A stretch of DNA of 64,000 bases from Heterobasidion occidentale (GCA_039111635.1 JBCAQO010000011.1:930001-994000); one strand, 5' to 3'; positions 10,436-22,525 are shown, counted from the stretch's first letter. Notes: generated by a model not told the origin, from the sequence alone. Made by a program: numbers and translations.

Positions 10436-12894
10436 GTGAAATTTGATGGCGCTGAGTCGGAACTCAGTGAAAATGGATCTATCGAAGACAAAGACAAAGA
10501 CAAAGACAAAGAGAGATCACTCATTGATCCTTCAAGAAATATCACGGTGCGTATACCTGAAATGGCTGAAAGTACGAGGCCCTCTCGAAGCCCTCAACTA
10601 AGCGCCGCAGGATGCTTTCGAGCTCGCTTCAAAGGAATTCGAGTTCGACGGTACCTTTGCTCATTCTCAGGTATCTTCGATGGCGGATGTGCCCAATCCA
10701 TGTCTCAATATCTCCGGCTTGGGACTCGTCGGTCTTCCGCTCAATGAACGAGAGGCTAGCGTCATCATCTCTTTCTGCAACAAGGGTGACCTGCACCAGG
10801 TCGAGTGGCTTGGGATATTCCATGTGACAAAGTAACGTTCTCTCGTATCACTTTATGCATATCGTGAGTCGATGATGTCGTCAGATCCGCTTCGACAATC
10901 CAGCTTGGCATAGATGGCTTCAATTTCATCTTGTTCCCACTCTTTCTGGAGCTCTGTACACCAAGGGTGTCCTTCCACTTCTTCAGTTCACGGCGCTAAC
11001 AATTCGAGGGCCAGGTTTGCTGTAGTTTTCCAGAATGAATCATTATGTTTGTATTTAACTTGCGTCCGTAGCATGACACATGTTACAGAGTAAGTCGTTT
11101 TTCTGATCTCCTCATATTGGAGCTCAAAGACTTCTAGCACGAGGACGTCAGACATGAAGTTCGGTGCACTTCTCATCATACTCCCCTAGTAATTCAGTGG
11201 GGGAAAGGTTCATCTCTCTTATGCAGGTCAAAACAGGAAATGAGCTTTGTCCACAGTTCTTTCGCTACTTCGGTCTTAGGATCGTACGTTGGGGTCGAAC
11301 ATAACCTAGAGCCCATCGAATCTGGAAATTGCCTCGCGCTCTCTTACGACATCCTTCAACCACCTGCTCACGCGGACTGTCTCCCGGCCGCGCCAGATTT
11401 GAAAAGCGCTACGCAGAAGCTGCGTCGTGCTTTACTTTCTTGGAAGCGGAAGGCGAATGGCACTGCTCCCACTTTCTTGGCCTGTCAATTGCGACATCGA
11501 TATACTAATGGGGTCACTTTTGGAGCAAGAAAGCTCGTCGGTCCAGACGCTCTATTCTTGTCGCACCTCCGATTAATGGCCCGAGAGCTCAAATAGAATA
11601 TGGCTCTGGCCCACATCTCCATAGTCAGGACGTCTTACATCCATGTTCCACGACAGGACGATTCTGATGACGGAATTCTGACCGCAAGCAATTATGTGAT
11701 AGTTGAGGAGGATCTAAAAGCTGAGCAATGGTATTTCACGAAGATCGTGGACACGGACGGTATGCTAGTCACGATTTCCGGCATTGATATTGATACTGGC
11801 GATCTTGTGAATGACTCATGGCGTGACGAAGAGCCCGACGACGAAGATCTTTCCGTAGCAGTGAGCCTCATCTATGCTTTTCACCGGCGTTGACTGATCG
11901 GCGATCTCATGTAGGCAGGAAATCTATGTCACAGTATGTCTTGTCTTTATGTTATAAAAAAACACCCCTCACTGCCTTACAGTTCACAATCGCGTGGTGC
12001 TTCTTATATGGCTAAAACGTAGGACTACAATATGCACTCAAGTTGGTGATGTTCGTGAATACGCGTGCTATGCACTGAGAAATTCGCTCTCGAAAATCCC
12101 TGCCTGAAAGGAAATCCTACTTACGGAGAGTTTGATAAGGTGGTGTACCATGCAAGCACGTACGGGCAACTCATGGCTGGTGTTGAAGGAGCCCCTCCGC
12201 ATTCTCAGCGCGTCGTTGATCAGATGGAATGGATCACGGCTTTTTTGCACGTGGTGAAAGAATGTAGAGGCGTTGACCTGTTAGGTACCAAAGGTCTTTT
12301 TCTGCATACCAGACTTTTGGACGGGAGAGCCTGCAGACCTGTGAGTCTTTCATTGTATATTCGAGCCGATATACTCACGAGCGGAATCAGGCTTCATGGA
12401 TACCACCACACTACTATATGCAGCAGATTTGCGTAGGAATCAACTCATAGGATAGTTCAAAGAATCCGTTGCAAAAGCTATCGCTGATAGACCAGCCCTT
12501 TTAGCAAAGAAGGGGGACTCTTCTCATTCTTCCCAAGCAGCGAAAGAGGGGATGAGCGTTGACTCCGTTATGACGCTGCTCGAGATCTGCGTCTGGACTC
12601 ATATCGAGTCCCAGGTTTTGCAGCTTGGTCTGCGGTCAGAGACAGTGAAGTGAGGACACCCGTTCACCTCAATACATGTTCTCGCTAATGAGGTTTCAAA
12701 AGATCACAAAGCCAGACAGTGCATGCGCTGCTGCTTTACGAGCAGCCAACGATGCACAAGGACAGGACCTGCTGAAATCGCTCGGAGACACCACGGCCCA
12801 GCAACAAATCCTAGGAGATGAGTTTGACGAGCTCCATGCAAAAATAACGATTCCGTCCACGCAGTCGGAGGCCCTCTCGACTGCCTCGCTATAA
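10436..12894 (+). pseudogene. Decayed 2OG-Fe(II) oxygenase (prolyl 4-hydroxylase-like) family gene
   Basis: Blocks of a recognisable basidiomycete 2OG-Fe(II) oxygenase-like protein appear in order but in different frames and with stops. They are a Glu/Asp-rich N-terminus, VPNPCLNISGLGLVGLPLNE (near 10,690), IRFDNPAWHRWLQ (near 10,885), the metal-ligand HED (near 11,137) just after an in-frame TAG, and the jelly-roll strand FSGGKVHLSYAGQNRK just after TAG TAA. A one-base frame change follows at about 11,237, then HSSFATSVLGSYVGVEHNLE. An in-frame TAG lies at 11,593-11,595, followed by the DTDGMLV...DTGDLVNDSW region, NRVVLLIWLKRR (near 12,000) and a C-terminal block (QGQDLLKSLGDTTAQQQILG). A run of AAAGAC repeats lies at about 10,488-10,511. 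Several independent disablements make this a pseudogene. I do not reconstruct the ancestral frame. Confidence 0.75.
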
Positions 12895-13594
12895 CCATTT
12901 ATCAGCCAGAAACGGTCTTTAGATTCTAATACACTACCCACGATACCAAAAGGCCAAAGCGAACATGACTTTCAGCCGGCAAGCGGGTTGGCGTTCATTG
13001 AAACTCTTGCTGGATTAACTACTATCGTTAGCAATACATACATACTCATTGATATTTTACATTGTGGGACTTGCCTACAGTTGACTTGACAGATGATTCG
13101 TCTGTTCGCATCCTCAAACCGTTACACGTGGGCGAGCTTTATGGCCTGCGAATTTGAGAATCCGCACCGAGACGGCAGTGCTCCCCCTACACGTCAATCT
13201 TTCTATTGTAACTTGGCGGATCTTGCCTTTGAATTGCATGAGTTGCGCGCTCTTGTGAACGCGAGAGGATGCTGTGGTGATAAGATAACAGTCAAGTCGA
13301 CAAAAGGGACTCAAAAGGGCCGGCGGCATTAGCCGCAGTGACAAGAAGCCAACTTCAACAAGCATTGTGAGTCGCCACTCACCGCATCATATTGACGGGC
13401 CCTTGTTCCTTTGTTCGTCAAAACTTCCACAGATAAGGTAAGGCTCACATCCCAGATTCGCAGTGGCCCACCGTCGAACGTATTGTCTATCTGAAACATA
13501 TTCACGTGATTCAAGGTACTTAAATACTATCTTTGCCTCTCGAAAACAATACGCTCGACGATCCTAATTGCGACAAGCTTGCTCCACAGGCATC
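12895..13594. other. Intergenic; no gene recognised
   Basis: An open stretch at 13093-13332 (plus) encodes 79 residues with a CNLADLAFELHELRALVN-like helix but no known motif. It could be a last relic of the preceding pseudogene. Otherwise this is the promoter side of the F-box gene at 13595. Confidence 0.35.
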
Positions 13595-15079
13595 ATGGCA
13601 AAATCACACACGGTCAAGGACGAGCCTACTCTTACTCTTGTTGACAGGCCCCGTCTCCCTTCACGCTTCCGCGATTTCCCTCTCGAAATCATATCCCACA
13701 TCCTCGACCTCGGTCAGCCCGAACATCCCATCCCTGACGAATTCGAGCACTACAACCAAGTTCGTATTCTCCAATACCGCGAAATGAGATACAAATACGC
13801 CCGTCTACGCCTCGTCTGCCGTACATGGGCCTACATGATCCCCCCCTTCCTATGTCGACATATCGTCCTCTTCACTCTCTTGCGCGGCACTTTAGGTCTT
13901 ATTGACATGCTCCAGGAACATGGAATGCATGTGCAGGCGATCAGTGCAGATGCCTCCCTTTATGACTTGAGAACAGACGAGCATGTGGAGACATGGACAA
14001 AGCGCGCTTGGAAGATTATGACGCTGTGTCCCAAGATCCGTGCACTGGAGATCCATGGCATAAGCTGCCTCCACTCCCCCACACCAATGACCGACGCCTG
14101 CCCTAATCTCAAAAGCAGCGTCAAGTCGCTAATGTATCAATGGTATGAATCGAGTGACTTAGAGCTTTCAGACATGCGACTAGCGAGCGCGATCCGCCAA
14201 ATTGGCATCGGGTTGGAGGACCTGAACCTCCGCTACTGGCAATGCAGGCCTGTTGTGCTAGAGCACGGGGCTCCCGCCATCATCCCGAGGTTCAGAATCC
14301 CCGCGCTTCTGCCGAACCTCAAAAGCCTCACCTTATACAGAGGAAACCCTCCCGTCACGCACATAGAGACGCTGATCTCAGCTGCCTTGCCAGACGAGGA
14401 ATCGAAGAACAGTACCCTGCGTAAACTCTTCCTGGACAGCTTGGACTGCGAACCGGTAGACATTATCTCCCATATCCTCGCAATCAACAACACCGGTCTA
14501 AACCTCACCACGCTCCACATTCGTCTGCGTAAAGAATACCGATATGCTGAGGCCGATGTCGACGTTGCAGTCCAAATCCTCTCTCACTGCCCCAACTTGG
14601 TTGATCTATCCTATCTATCCCCTGCCCCGACTAGCATCTTCGAAAAGCTTCCCTCTTCCATCCGCCGCCTCGAACTTGCTCTCTACCCGAAGCGCAAGGA
14701 TCGTCTCTCCTACTACGAAGACGCGGGCGCCATCGAGGCCTTCAGCGACTATCTTCATTCCGAAAACGGCCGCAAGCTTGAGCGCCTCTCCATTATCTGC
14801 TTTCACATCTACATCTGGATCGTCAAAGTGGACTGGAAGCAGATCAACTTGTGGCTGGACGTCAAGCGAAAAATCCAAAAAGCGGCGAAGGACGTCAGCG
14901 TGCCCTTTTTTGCGCGTAGGGAAGATTGCAGGGAATATAGGCCACCTACGGAGATAGGTCACGCGCACGAGTCTGCGATTCAAAGAAATCCTTGGATGAT
15001 TGGAGAGGAGCATCCAATCGAGTCGTTAGATCCAGTGAGGGATCTGTTCGGAAATTATACCACCAAGAGCCGTTGGTAA
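13595..15079 (+). CDS. F-box-like / leucine-rich hypothetical protein
   Basis: This is a single-exon gene of 494 residues. The ATG at 13595 (MAKSHTVKDEPTLTLVDRP) is chosen because the in-frame sequence upstream lacks an ATG. Residues about 24-45 (LPSRFRDFPLEIISHILDLG) match the F-box N-terminal helix pattern of fungal F-box proteins (FPxEIIxxIL), followed by an LVCRTWAYMIPPFLCRHIVL helix. The remainder has irregular leucine-rich repeats (LEDLNLRYW, LPNLKSLTLYRG, LRKLFLDSLD, CPNLVDLSYLS). By family, it probably acts as a substrate adaptor of an SCF ubiquitin ligase, binding SKP1 through the F-box. The substrate is unknown. Nothing suggests decay. Confidence 0.7.
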   Translation: MAKSHTVKDEPTLTLVDRPRLPSRFRDFPLEIISHILDLGQPEHPIPDEFEHYNQVRILQYREMRYKYARLRLVCRTWAYMIPPFLCRHIVLFTLLRGTLGLIDMLQEHGMHVQAISADASLYDLRTDEHVETWTKRAWKIMTLCPKIRALEIHGISCLHSPTPMTDACPNLKSSVKSLMYQWYESSDLELSDMRLASAIRQIGIGLEDLNLRYWQCRPVVLEHGAPAIIPRFRIPALLPNLKSLTLYRGNPPVTHIETLISAALPDEESKNSTLRKLFLDSLDCEPVDIISHILAINNTGLNLTTLHIRLRKEYRYAEADVDVAVQILSHCPNLVDLSYLSPAPTSIFEKLPSSIRRLELALYPKRKDRLSYYEDAGAIEAFSDYLHSENGRKLERLSIICFHIYIWIVKVDWKQINLWLDVKRKIQKAAKDVSVPFFARREDCREYRPPTEIGHAHESAIQRNPWMIGEEHPIESLDPVRDLFGNYTTKSRW

Positions 15080-15491
15080 ATCTATCAGAGCTACAGATCT
15101 CGTTGATACCTTTGTTTTCGCCCGCGGTACAATCGCTTCTCCTCCTTGTATCTTATTTGTACATGGAATTGTTTGCGCTCACATGAATCCGACTCCCAGA
15201 GGCTGCCTTGCCCTACATGTCATGTACTCTACGTTCTCTTCGTTTGTTGGTTTGATGTTAGAACGGGCTTCTTTAAAATGACCATGTCTTACTTTTGTCC
15301 AACCGGTCGCACCCGATTGCTCATCTCGCAATTGGTATATATGTCCTACATCTTTACCTTACAAGTATAACAGATACCCCTTCCACGATAGATCCTTGTG
15401 ATATTCGTTCTGAGACATGCAGCTGGGTAAACAGAATCCAAAGGTGTTCAGTAGATGGGCTTACTTTACTACCTCAATCCTCAACGGTGCG
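15080..15491. other. Convergent 3' flank between the F-box gene and the second SUMO gene
   Basis: These 412 bp hold the 3' untranslated regions of two convergent genes. No other feature is visible. Confidence 0.4.
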
Positions 15492-16133
15492 TCATGACCT
15501 AGTAGTCAATGTCCCAGAAGTGCAGACGTCCCCACCGATCTACGTACGTGAGTCAGCGAGTTTTTCCACATTATTAAGACACAGGCAAAAAGACGCACTT
15601 GCTGCACGTGTGCGTCGATTTGGTCATTGTCCTCCATCCCGAACTTATAACACAAAGAACGTCAATTCACTGCTAGTTCATCTCACTCTTATTTTGCAAG
15701 TATCCACAACCGCCTGCAAAAATAAATACATACAGAGTCAGGTGTGTCGTCCTCTGCGCCCCGGAGGGCGACACCATTGTACGTGAATCTTAAGGCATCT
15801 GGGACCATCGCACTTCAGCGCATGATTTTTGAGGAAAGATACGCATGACGCACCGCGTTCCATATGAAGCTCCTTCTGTGTGCAAAAACACGCGCAAATC
15901 ATCCACATGAGCCGGAAGCCAACGATGCAATTGGATTTTCACTCACTGCAGCGGCATTTAACACTTTCTTTAACGAGCTCGTCTTTTTCAACTTGAATTT
16001 GATAGCTAACACCCACAAGCACAATCGGCATCGCGTTTAGTGGATTCAAAAAGCACTCACGCCGATTGTTGAACATCACCTGAATTGTGATTCTCTCCAT
16101 CTGACTGGGCTTCACATCGGCAGAGTCGCTCAT
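15492..16133 (-). CDS. Divergent second SUMO-like (ubiquitin-like modifier) gene
   Basis: The start is the ATG at 16131-16133. Spliced exons read MSDSADVKPSQMERITIQVM..NNR | PIKFKLKKTSSLKKVLNAAA | KELHMER | DALRFTYNGVALRGAEDDTP..S | FGMEDNDQIDAHVQQ | IGG plus a 12-residue tail, ending at TGA 15492-15494. All introns are short GT-AG. The product is about 103 residues and has the SUMO beta-grasp signature: IKFKLK strand, LKKV helix, LRFTYNGVALR, DTP and MEDNDQIDA. A diglycine (IGG) precedes a tail that a SUMO protease would remove. It lies about 310 bp downstream of, and on the same strand as, the canonical SUMO gene, so it is a tandem paralogue. The sequence is clearly diverged from its neighbour, including the strand before the helix. 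Whether it is conjugated is unknown. Confidence 0.8.
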
Positions 16134-16443
16134 CGTGAAAGATTGTCAGGTCGGGTGAGAGAAGCAAGACGCGTAGATGATGTCGGGACGCGTGGCCCGT
16201 CAGGTTGGAGGAGAAGATGTGTGACAGTGTCCAGATCTAGATAGAAGTGTGGGCCCATGTTTGTGCGCTGCAAATAAACGCGACCGCGTCGCGTCACAAA
16301 TGCGTCACGCGTCGTCACGCCCAGCGAGGTTAGGAGAAAATAAGATACTTGGGAATAAGTGTACATGATAAAAGACATAAGTGCAGAGTGCGAATAAGCA
16401 TAAGGGAAACAATGACATCGAAAAAGCTCGGTACGGCCGGGCT

Positions 16444-17169
16444 TCATGAGTACACATGTGCTTTGCGTGAACAGCCTCCTCCCGTCTATGCTTATTAGAA
16501 TAAGCAACCGTCAGTATAGCATTCGAAACCAAGATATATTGGAAAATCGCACCTGCTCCAGATGCGCATCAATGACGTCTCCGTCCTCCATTCCTCTCTG
16601 CCACGTCAAAGCAGTCAGTCTGTGAGATTCACGCTGTTGAGACGAACGAGACTCACCCCTGCTGGTGTGTCGACAGGATTGAGACGTTCACCCTCGAATA
16701 CAAACTTGAATGTTCCTATACTATGCCATAAGCCATACTACTAGACAAAGACACGAGAAAGCAGACTGACCTGGATCCTTGCCAAATCGTTCCTACCCAT
16801 GTACGAGCACAAGCAACCAATGTTGAGATCGGTGTGAATGAGTAGAAATGATCGATACATACCTCTGCCACAGAAAAAATCTTCTTGAAATGCATATTGG
16901 CTTTCACCTTCACCGTTACAACTGCCGTGTGCGTGAGTTGGTGGGATAGATAGGCCACCGAGATATTGATGAAGCGAATGATGCACGCGGGTATGTATGA
17001 AGGATTTCATGATACCCGGAGACAAAAATCGGACGGGAGTGTTGCGCAAGTCAAGGACGTCAACTGTGAACATAAACAAGCATTCTGACCAGTACTGACG
17101 TTTGCCTTCATAATTGATGGTGATATTCAGCTTCGGCTTGATATCTTCGCCGTCATCAGCTTGAGACAT
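16444..17169 (-). CDS. smt3: SUMO (small ubiquitin-related modifier)
   Basis: The ATG is at 17167-17169. Exons read MSQADDGEDIKPKLNITINY.. | LVTVKVKANMHFKKIFSVAE | ERFGKDP | GTFKFVFEGERLNPVDTPAG | RGMEDGDVIDAHLEQ | TGG followed by a 10-residue tail, with TGA at 16444-16446. This is a full SUMO: acidic N-terminus with KPKLN, TVKVKANMxFKKIF, the TFKFVFEGERLNPVDTP core, MEDGDVIDAHLEQTGG and a cleavable tail after the diglycine. It would be processed by a Ulp-type protease and then activated by the Aos1/Uba2 E1 and Ubc9 E2 (family knowledge). Introns are 50-110 nt. It is the upstream member of a tandem SUMO pair and sits downstream of PRP46 on the same strand. Confidence 0.92.
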
Positions 17170-17605
17170 GGTTCAGTGATAGGTGGTGGTAAAGGGAAGG
17201 GGATAGAAAGGGGCGCGTCGGTGCAAGGCAAGTATTTTAGAGCGAAAGGTGACAGCAACCAATGTGACAAGCGTGTTGTTTGCTCAGAACAAACACTGTC
17301 CTTGTGAGGCGTTCTTATAGACTTAATTACGTATCAAAACCAACTATGCGAACTCATAGATTTACGAACCGTCTTGTCATCTGTAGATGTAGGGGAGCCA
17401 CTGACCACAGCCAGCATACGACAGACAGCTGGTGCCGAATCAATCAAGTCATAGAATTGCATCTATCGTTCTTCACGTCTCAGTGCTGCAATAACAACAG
17501 TCGCAACGCCAGAGGAAATGTGCCTTCGTCGGCAAATAAAGATACATATTGGAACGTGTGACAGGAAAAGCACCACTCATGCGCGAAACAGTATAGAGGT
17601 CAGGG

Positions 17606-19199
17606 TTACTGCGACTGCTCAGCGTACACCTAGGCAATGGACGGAAGGAAATTGGTCAATCGAATCGGGCAAGGAGGAGAATATTGAAACTCACCTTGAT
17701 TGTTTTGTCAGCGCCACCTGTAATCAGCCGCGTACCGGTCATGTCGAAAGTCGAACAGAACACGCCCGCCTCAGCTTCTAGCGAGCCTGGCTGTGGAATA
17801 TCGTCCATGTTCTGGAACGCTGTTCCAGTATTGTAGTCCCAGAGTGTGAGAGTCCCATTATCCGCTACAACCCATCGTCATCGTCATTAGAATCCATGGA
17901 CTCGAACAAGATTGAACGCACCTCCGGAGAAGAACACGCCTTCCGCATTGACAGAGAGTGTGTTGATAATAGCATTATGCCCACTGAAGTTGAACGTGAA
18001 AGTACCCTCCGGACACTTCCACTTCTTGATATTGTTGCCACCCGCTGAGCCGGACGCGAAAGAGTACTCCGTAGGATGGATCGCGAGCGCGCGTACAGAT
18101 TTTTTATGGTGCGTGAGGGTAGTCAAGGTCTTTCCGGCTGCGAGATCCCACAAGCGGACTGTCGAGTCCATACTGCCTGTGATGACTTGCGGATCTGACT
18201 CCTGGCACTTCACATCCGCGACTGTTGATGTATGTCCCGCCAAGACATGGATCTGCGCCTTTGTCCGCATGTCCCATACGCGCGCTGATGCATCTCGGCC
18301 AGCGGTGACGAGAACGTCAAGAGTGGGATGCAGACTAAGAGAGTAAACGCCTGAAAGATGACCATGGTAGTGCCGGATGACCTTGTTCGCCTCCAAGTCC
18401 CAGCATTTGACCATCTGTTCTTTCGTTAGACGACAGGGAAGTACAACAGAGAAGTTTGACACATACTTTATCCTCTCCGCACGAAAATAGATATGGGTGT
18501 CGTGAGGAGACTGCAAGCCCTCGTACAGTCGAGATGTGACCCGTCAGCGACAACTTCAACTCTCCGGACGCCAAGTCCCATATCTTGATCACTCGGTCGC
18601 CTGCACCCGTCGCAAACCACTGGTTTCCTGGTTCAACAGCAACACTGCGCACCCAGCCAAGGTGTCCAGAAATAACGCGCACAAGCTTCCATGGTGGGTG
18701 ATATGTTGGCTTGATCGTTCGCGTCGTTTTGTGCAGTGTAAGGGCTTGTGAAAGTTTGGAGGAGTTGGAGAAAGTGGAGGTTGTCTGAATGGGAGTGTTG
18801 TCGATGGCAGCGATCATGCGGCTTGCATCAGACATCGCTATGAGCAAAATGAAGTCTTAGGGTGACTTCTCTGTATGTCTGAACATCCAACGTACGCCCT
18901 GCTGTAATCATTTTCCGCTGCTCCTTCGGCCGCGCGGGTCCTACTGGCGCTTGCTGTTCGAGAAGAGCTGAAGGAAGCTGCTTGTAGTGTTTATATTCAT
19001 CGTTTATTTTGACCGCTAATCGCAGTCGTGCGCTGCATCAACTAGTCAATGAAGCAATACAGCGTCCACTATCGTTTCCGACGTACCTTTTCTCCTCTTC
19101 CCTGATACCCGCATCTGGACAAGACGCAAAGACGCTGTAGGTTCGTTTGGCGTTGGCCTTGACCAACGGGTCGAGCAGCGGGAGCCCGGTGACAGACAT
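17606..19199 (-). CDS. prp46: Pre-mRNA-splicing factor PRP46/PLRG1 (WD40 protein)
   Basis: The ATG at 19197-19199 gives [20 protein letters not shown], matching the LV..S.KRT..VF opening of PRP46/PLRG1. Further exons add [20 protein letters not shown] and a linker, then [20 protein letters not shown], which opens a seven-bladed WD40 propeller. Blades are visible as [94 protein letters not shown] and [17 protein letters not shown], with TAA at 17606-17608. PRP46/PLRG1 belongs to the NineTeen/Prp19-associated complex of the activated spliceosome (family knowledge). The C-terminus stops six residues after the last blade strand, with none of the conserved tail found in animal PLRG1. It is divergent from the TFIIS gene. 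Confidence 0.92.
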
Positions 19200-19523
19200 A
19201 ATCGAGATTTGGGGCTGTCAACACGGAAGCGTCTTGGAAACTTTGGCCGAAGCAAGTGGGCAAGCAATATCAGATACTGACTCGAGAATCAGGCCTTCAG
19301 GCAAGCGGGATGGGGTGGACGGCGAGGAGAGTGTTTGTCAGTGTTTGCTGAGCTACTCTTGAAAGCCGTTTGTCACGAGCCAACTCAGTACTCTGCTTCT
19401 CACCACCAAGGCGGAAAGGCGCCCTTGCCACTGCGTCGCTATTGACAGTAAAAGCTGGCAAATAATAGGGTTCTACCTGTACTCTACTCATACGTAGTTA
19501 GTTAGTCCAAGTAGAGAGCTGCC
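19200..19523. promoter_or_regulatory. Bidirectional promoter region, PRP46 / TFIIS
   Basis: Only 324 bp separate the start codons of two divergent general RNA-processing/transcription genes. No TATA box is evident, as is usual for housekeeping genes. Confidence 0.5.
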
Positions 19524-21054
19524 ATGACCGACGCGCTAGAGCTCAGAAAACTCGTGAAATCACTGCAGCACTCTTCGACCGACCAGGTGCGTTCTATAAC
19601 CCTTCCCTATGGCATACCCTTTCATTTCGGATTTACTGATATTTATATTCTGATCCTTTCTTTCATCTTCAGGAGATCGTCGATCTGCTCAATGTCCTGA
19701 AGAAAGAGGCCAAAATCACGGAGGCTTTGCTGCGGGTAAGGCTTTCGTTCTGCGCTTGTGGCGTGGCGGTCGTGCGACGTGCATGTAATCTAGGACGATG
19801 TGCTAACAACGCTCGGCGATTTCGACAGGAAAGTAAGGCGGGTTTAGCTGTGGGTAAACTTCGTCAGCATGCCTCGAAGGAGGTGTCCGATCTTGCGAAG
19901 GAGGTGGTGCGCAAGTGGAAGCAAGAGGTCGAGAAAGAAAAGCAGGCTGCCGGTGGCTCCAAAGCCAATGCTAATGGGAAATCTTCTGCCCCAGCACCCG
20001 GTGAGTCGCCTGCAAAATTACTATATTCATGAATCTAAAGTCGTTCGGTGTACAGTGCCTAGTCGAAAATCATCGGTGGCATCGGTCACGCCCACCACAC
20101 CCACCACGCCTTCTGGGAATAGCCTTGCAAATGGGTCTGCTCGGTCATCTAGATCAGACGGTGTCAACACAAATGTTACAGGAGACAAGACGCGCGATAA
20201 ATGCATCGAACTCGTCTATGATGCGCTCGCTTCTGATTCTGGTGCCCGTGAGTCAGCCATGCAATGGATCAACCTCTCAAAGGATTTCAACTTTTTCGCG
20301 ACTCTTCCTGACCAACATCTTCCATTCCAGCGTCTGATTTAATTCTCAGCCGAGCAAAAGCCGTTGAGAGCGCTGTTCTCACAGAATGCAAAGGCACAAC
20401 CGCTGCGTACAAGACCAAAATCCGCCAGATCTTCGTCAACCTCAAAGACAAGAATAACCCAGGTCTGCGAGAAAGTGTCATCAGCGGTGATCTCTCTGCG
20501 CAGAAGTTCGCGAAAATGACAAGTCAGGTGGGATCACAATCCCTCATTTTTCTTTCCATCTCAGCTATCTGACGAACGCGACTCCCTGATGGTATTCAGG
20601 AAATGGCATCAGAAGAACGTAGAGCAGCGGATCAGAAGATCAAAGATGACAATCTGTTCCATTCCCTGGGTGCAGAAGAGCAACAGGCCGAGACAGACGC
20701 GTTTCAGTGCTCACGCTGCAAGCAGGTATGTCATCATGTTCTCTCTCGTTTTGATACTATCGATAACACGTATCGAACCTCACAGAGAAAGTGTCGTTAT
20801 CGTCAAGCGCAAACGAGGAGCGCTGATGAGCCTATGACAGTACGTTACCTCTCTTTCTGATCCCCCATTGTATACTCATCGTGGGCTTTCAGACATTTGT
20901 AACGTATGTGAACGTATGACATGTATTCTGGTATCTTGACTGATTGTGACGCTATGAAACTACAGATGCACAAACTGTAACAATAGGTGAACCCTATGAT
21001 TTACTCCTCGTATGCATCTCACTGACGGTCGCTTGTAGATGGAAGTTCTCGTAG
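19524..21054 (+). CDS. dst1: Transcription elongation factor TFIIS
   Basis: The ATG at 19524 starts MTDALELRKLVKSLQHSSTD. Exons then give EIVDLLNVLKKEAKITEALLR and SKAGLAVGKLRQHASKEV, with LAKEVVRKWKQEV, completing the N-terminal LW/TFIIS helical bundle (domain I). A Ser/Thr/Pro linker follows. Domain II includes TRDKCIELVYDALASDSGAP, IRQIFVNLKDKNNPGLRESV and LSAQKFAKMTSQEMASEERR. The C-terminal zinc ribbon has CSRCKQRKCRYRQAQTRSAD and CTNCNNRWKFS, including the RSADEP loop whose acidic pair enters the polymerase active site. TAG is at 21052-21054. TFIIS stimulates transcript cleavage by arrested RNA polymerase II. Introns are short and all key residues are present. Confidence 0.93.
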
Positions 21055-22525
21055 AGTGCGCCGCCCTGCTCCCTCACACTATGGTAAAGCTCATTCGTAT
21101 TCACCGTTGTATCTAGCAAACCTACGTCTCTCCGTCTCGGCTCCAAAGCCACTGTTAACTTGACTCCTTTACCTCCTACCCTCTTCTCTCAGTCTCTGGG
21201 CGAACTGCCTACGGCTGTGCTAGTTTGTTTTACTGTATTTATGCATTTTTCTCTCTAGCTACCAAGGATCCTGCTTCAGATCTTCTTGGTTCTTTCTTTT
21301 GTACTGTGTACCGCTTTGTTTGAGTACATACGCATCATCCTCTCCGCGATTGCCTTTGACTACATGAAACAAGTATCATCTTGCTCCGTAAGTATTATAC
21401 CGTTATCAAAAAAAGACTGCGAGTTACGATGATCTATAGCTTAATCGAGTACACTTTCCGTAACTGGCAACAAGTTCTCGATCGAATGAGAACAAGAGCG
21501 GAAAGCTGACTTTCAGCACTGAGCGCATCCCTCTGAGAAGACATTGCAGCTCCGAGAAATCTGATCACTGACAAAGTGCATGAGGCTGAGCATCTCGACA
21601 CGAGGCACCCAGCAAAACCACTACATTTACCATCTCCTTATCCCTCCTGGGGAGCGGCGCATTCCCTGCACTGCATGTCAACTTGAAGATACAACACAAG
21701 ATATTGCATTCCTTTCGCTATTTATTCCTGTACTCTGATGGGCATATCATGCTGCTGATACTCTGCTGTTAAGAGACGAGATCCGTTCCGTTTCCTTCTC
21801 TATTCTAGAGTGACTGAGGTCGATACAGTAACAAGAATACTGGTCGATTGGCGCTCTTTCATGCGGGTTCCGTAGGCAGATCGGCGCCCAGAGATCCTTG
21901 GGTAGTCCGATCCTCAAAGATAGACGTAAAACCTAAGAGAGGGATATATTTAAGGAGCCAATCTTTCCTCATGATGCGGTGCACGTTCTCAAAATGATGC
22001 CTCGAGGGGCCGGGGATATCCTTGCTGCGCATAAGTAGCGCGCGCTCGACGGACGTTCAAAAGTTGTTCAAAAGGATGTGGATGCGTATCAGAAGATATG
22101 GATATATCAAGATGGTGCTTTCGTCGTTGCAGATGTGACTTCCCTCCATGGCACAAGTCACAAAGCCTCGAGGGAAGCAAGCCCCACTGCACCCTGAATA
22201 GAAAACATTTCGAAGCATACGGACACTGGAGACACGATGATCCAGCCGAGTCTATCGCAAAGTAGCTCCATCATAACCCTGCCGCCCAGTGCGGCCTTTT
22301 TCCTGAGTGTCGACAGGAACTGCAGAATGCACAACAAGCGCGCTACAAGCCTTCGTAACAATGTCAATTCAGCGCCTAATGCAATATAGATCCTAGGACG
22401 ACTCACCGCCGCTTCCGAAGGCATACACGCCGGCATCGCTTCCAGTATAAAAGCCCACGGCCTCAGCTCCCCTATCCTCATCCGCATCGAACGCACACTT
22501 GAAGGCGACCACCACATCGAACACC
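21055..22525. other. Intergenic, 1.47 kb; no gene recognised
   Basis: This is the 3' flank of TFIIS and the 5' flank of the AAA ATPase. A minus-strand open stretch at 22158-22517 lacks motifs and overlaps the ATPase promoter, so I do not call it a gene. No tRNA-like or repeat structure is seen. Confidence 0.4.

Noticed and set aside
19297..19491. Minus-strand open frame beginning MSRVQVEPYYLPAF, considered as PRP46 N-terminus
   Set aside because: The ATG at 19199 gives a family-consistent PRP46 opening that splices in frame to the WD40 part; this open stretch does not connect.
22158..22517. Minus-strand open frame upstream of the AAA ATPase
   Set aside because: Overlaps the ATPase promoter/5' region and has no recognisable feature.
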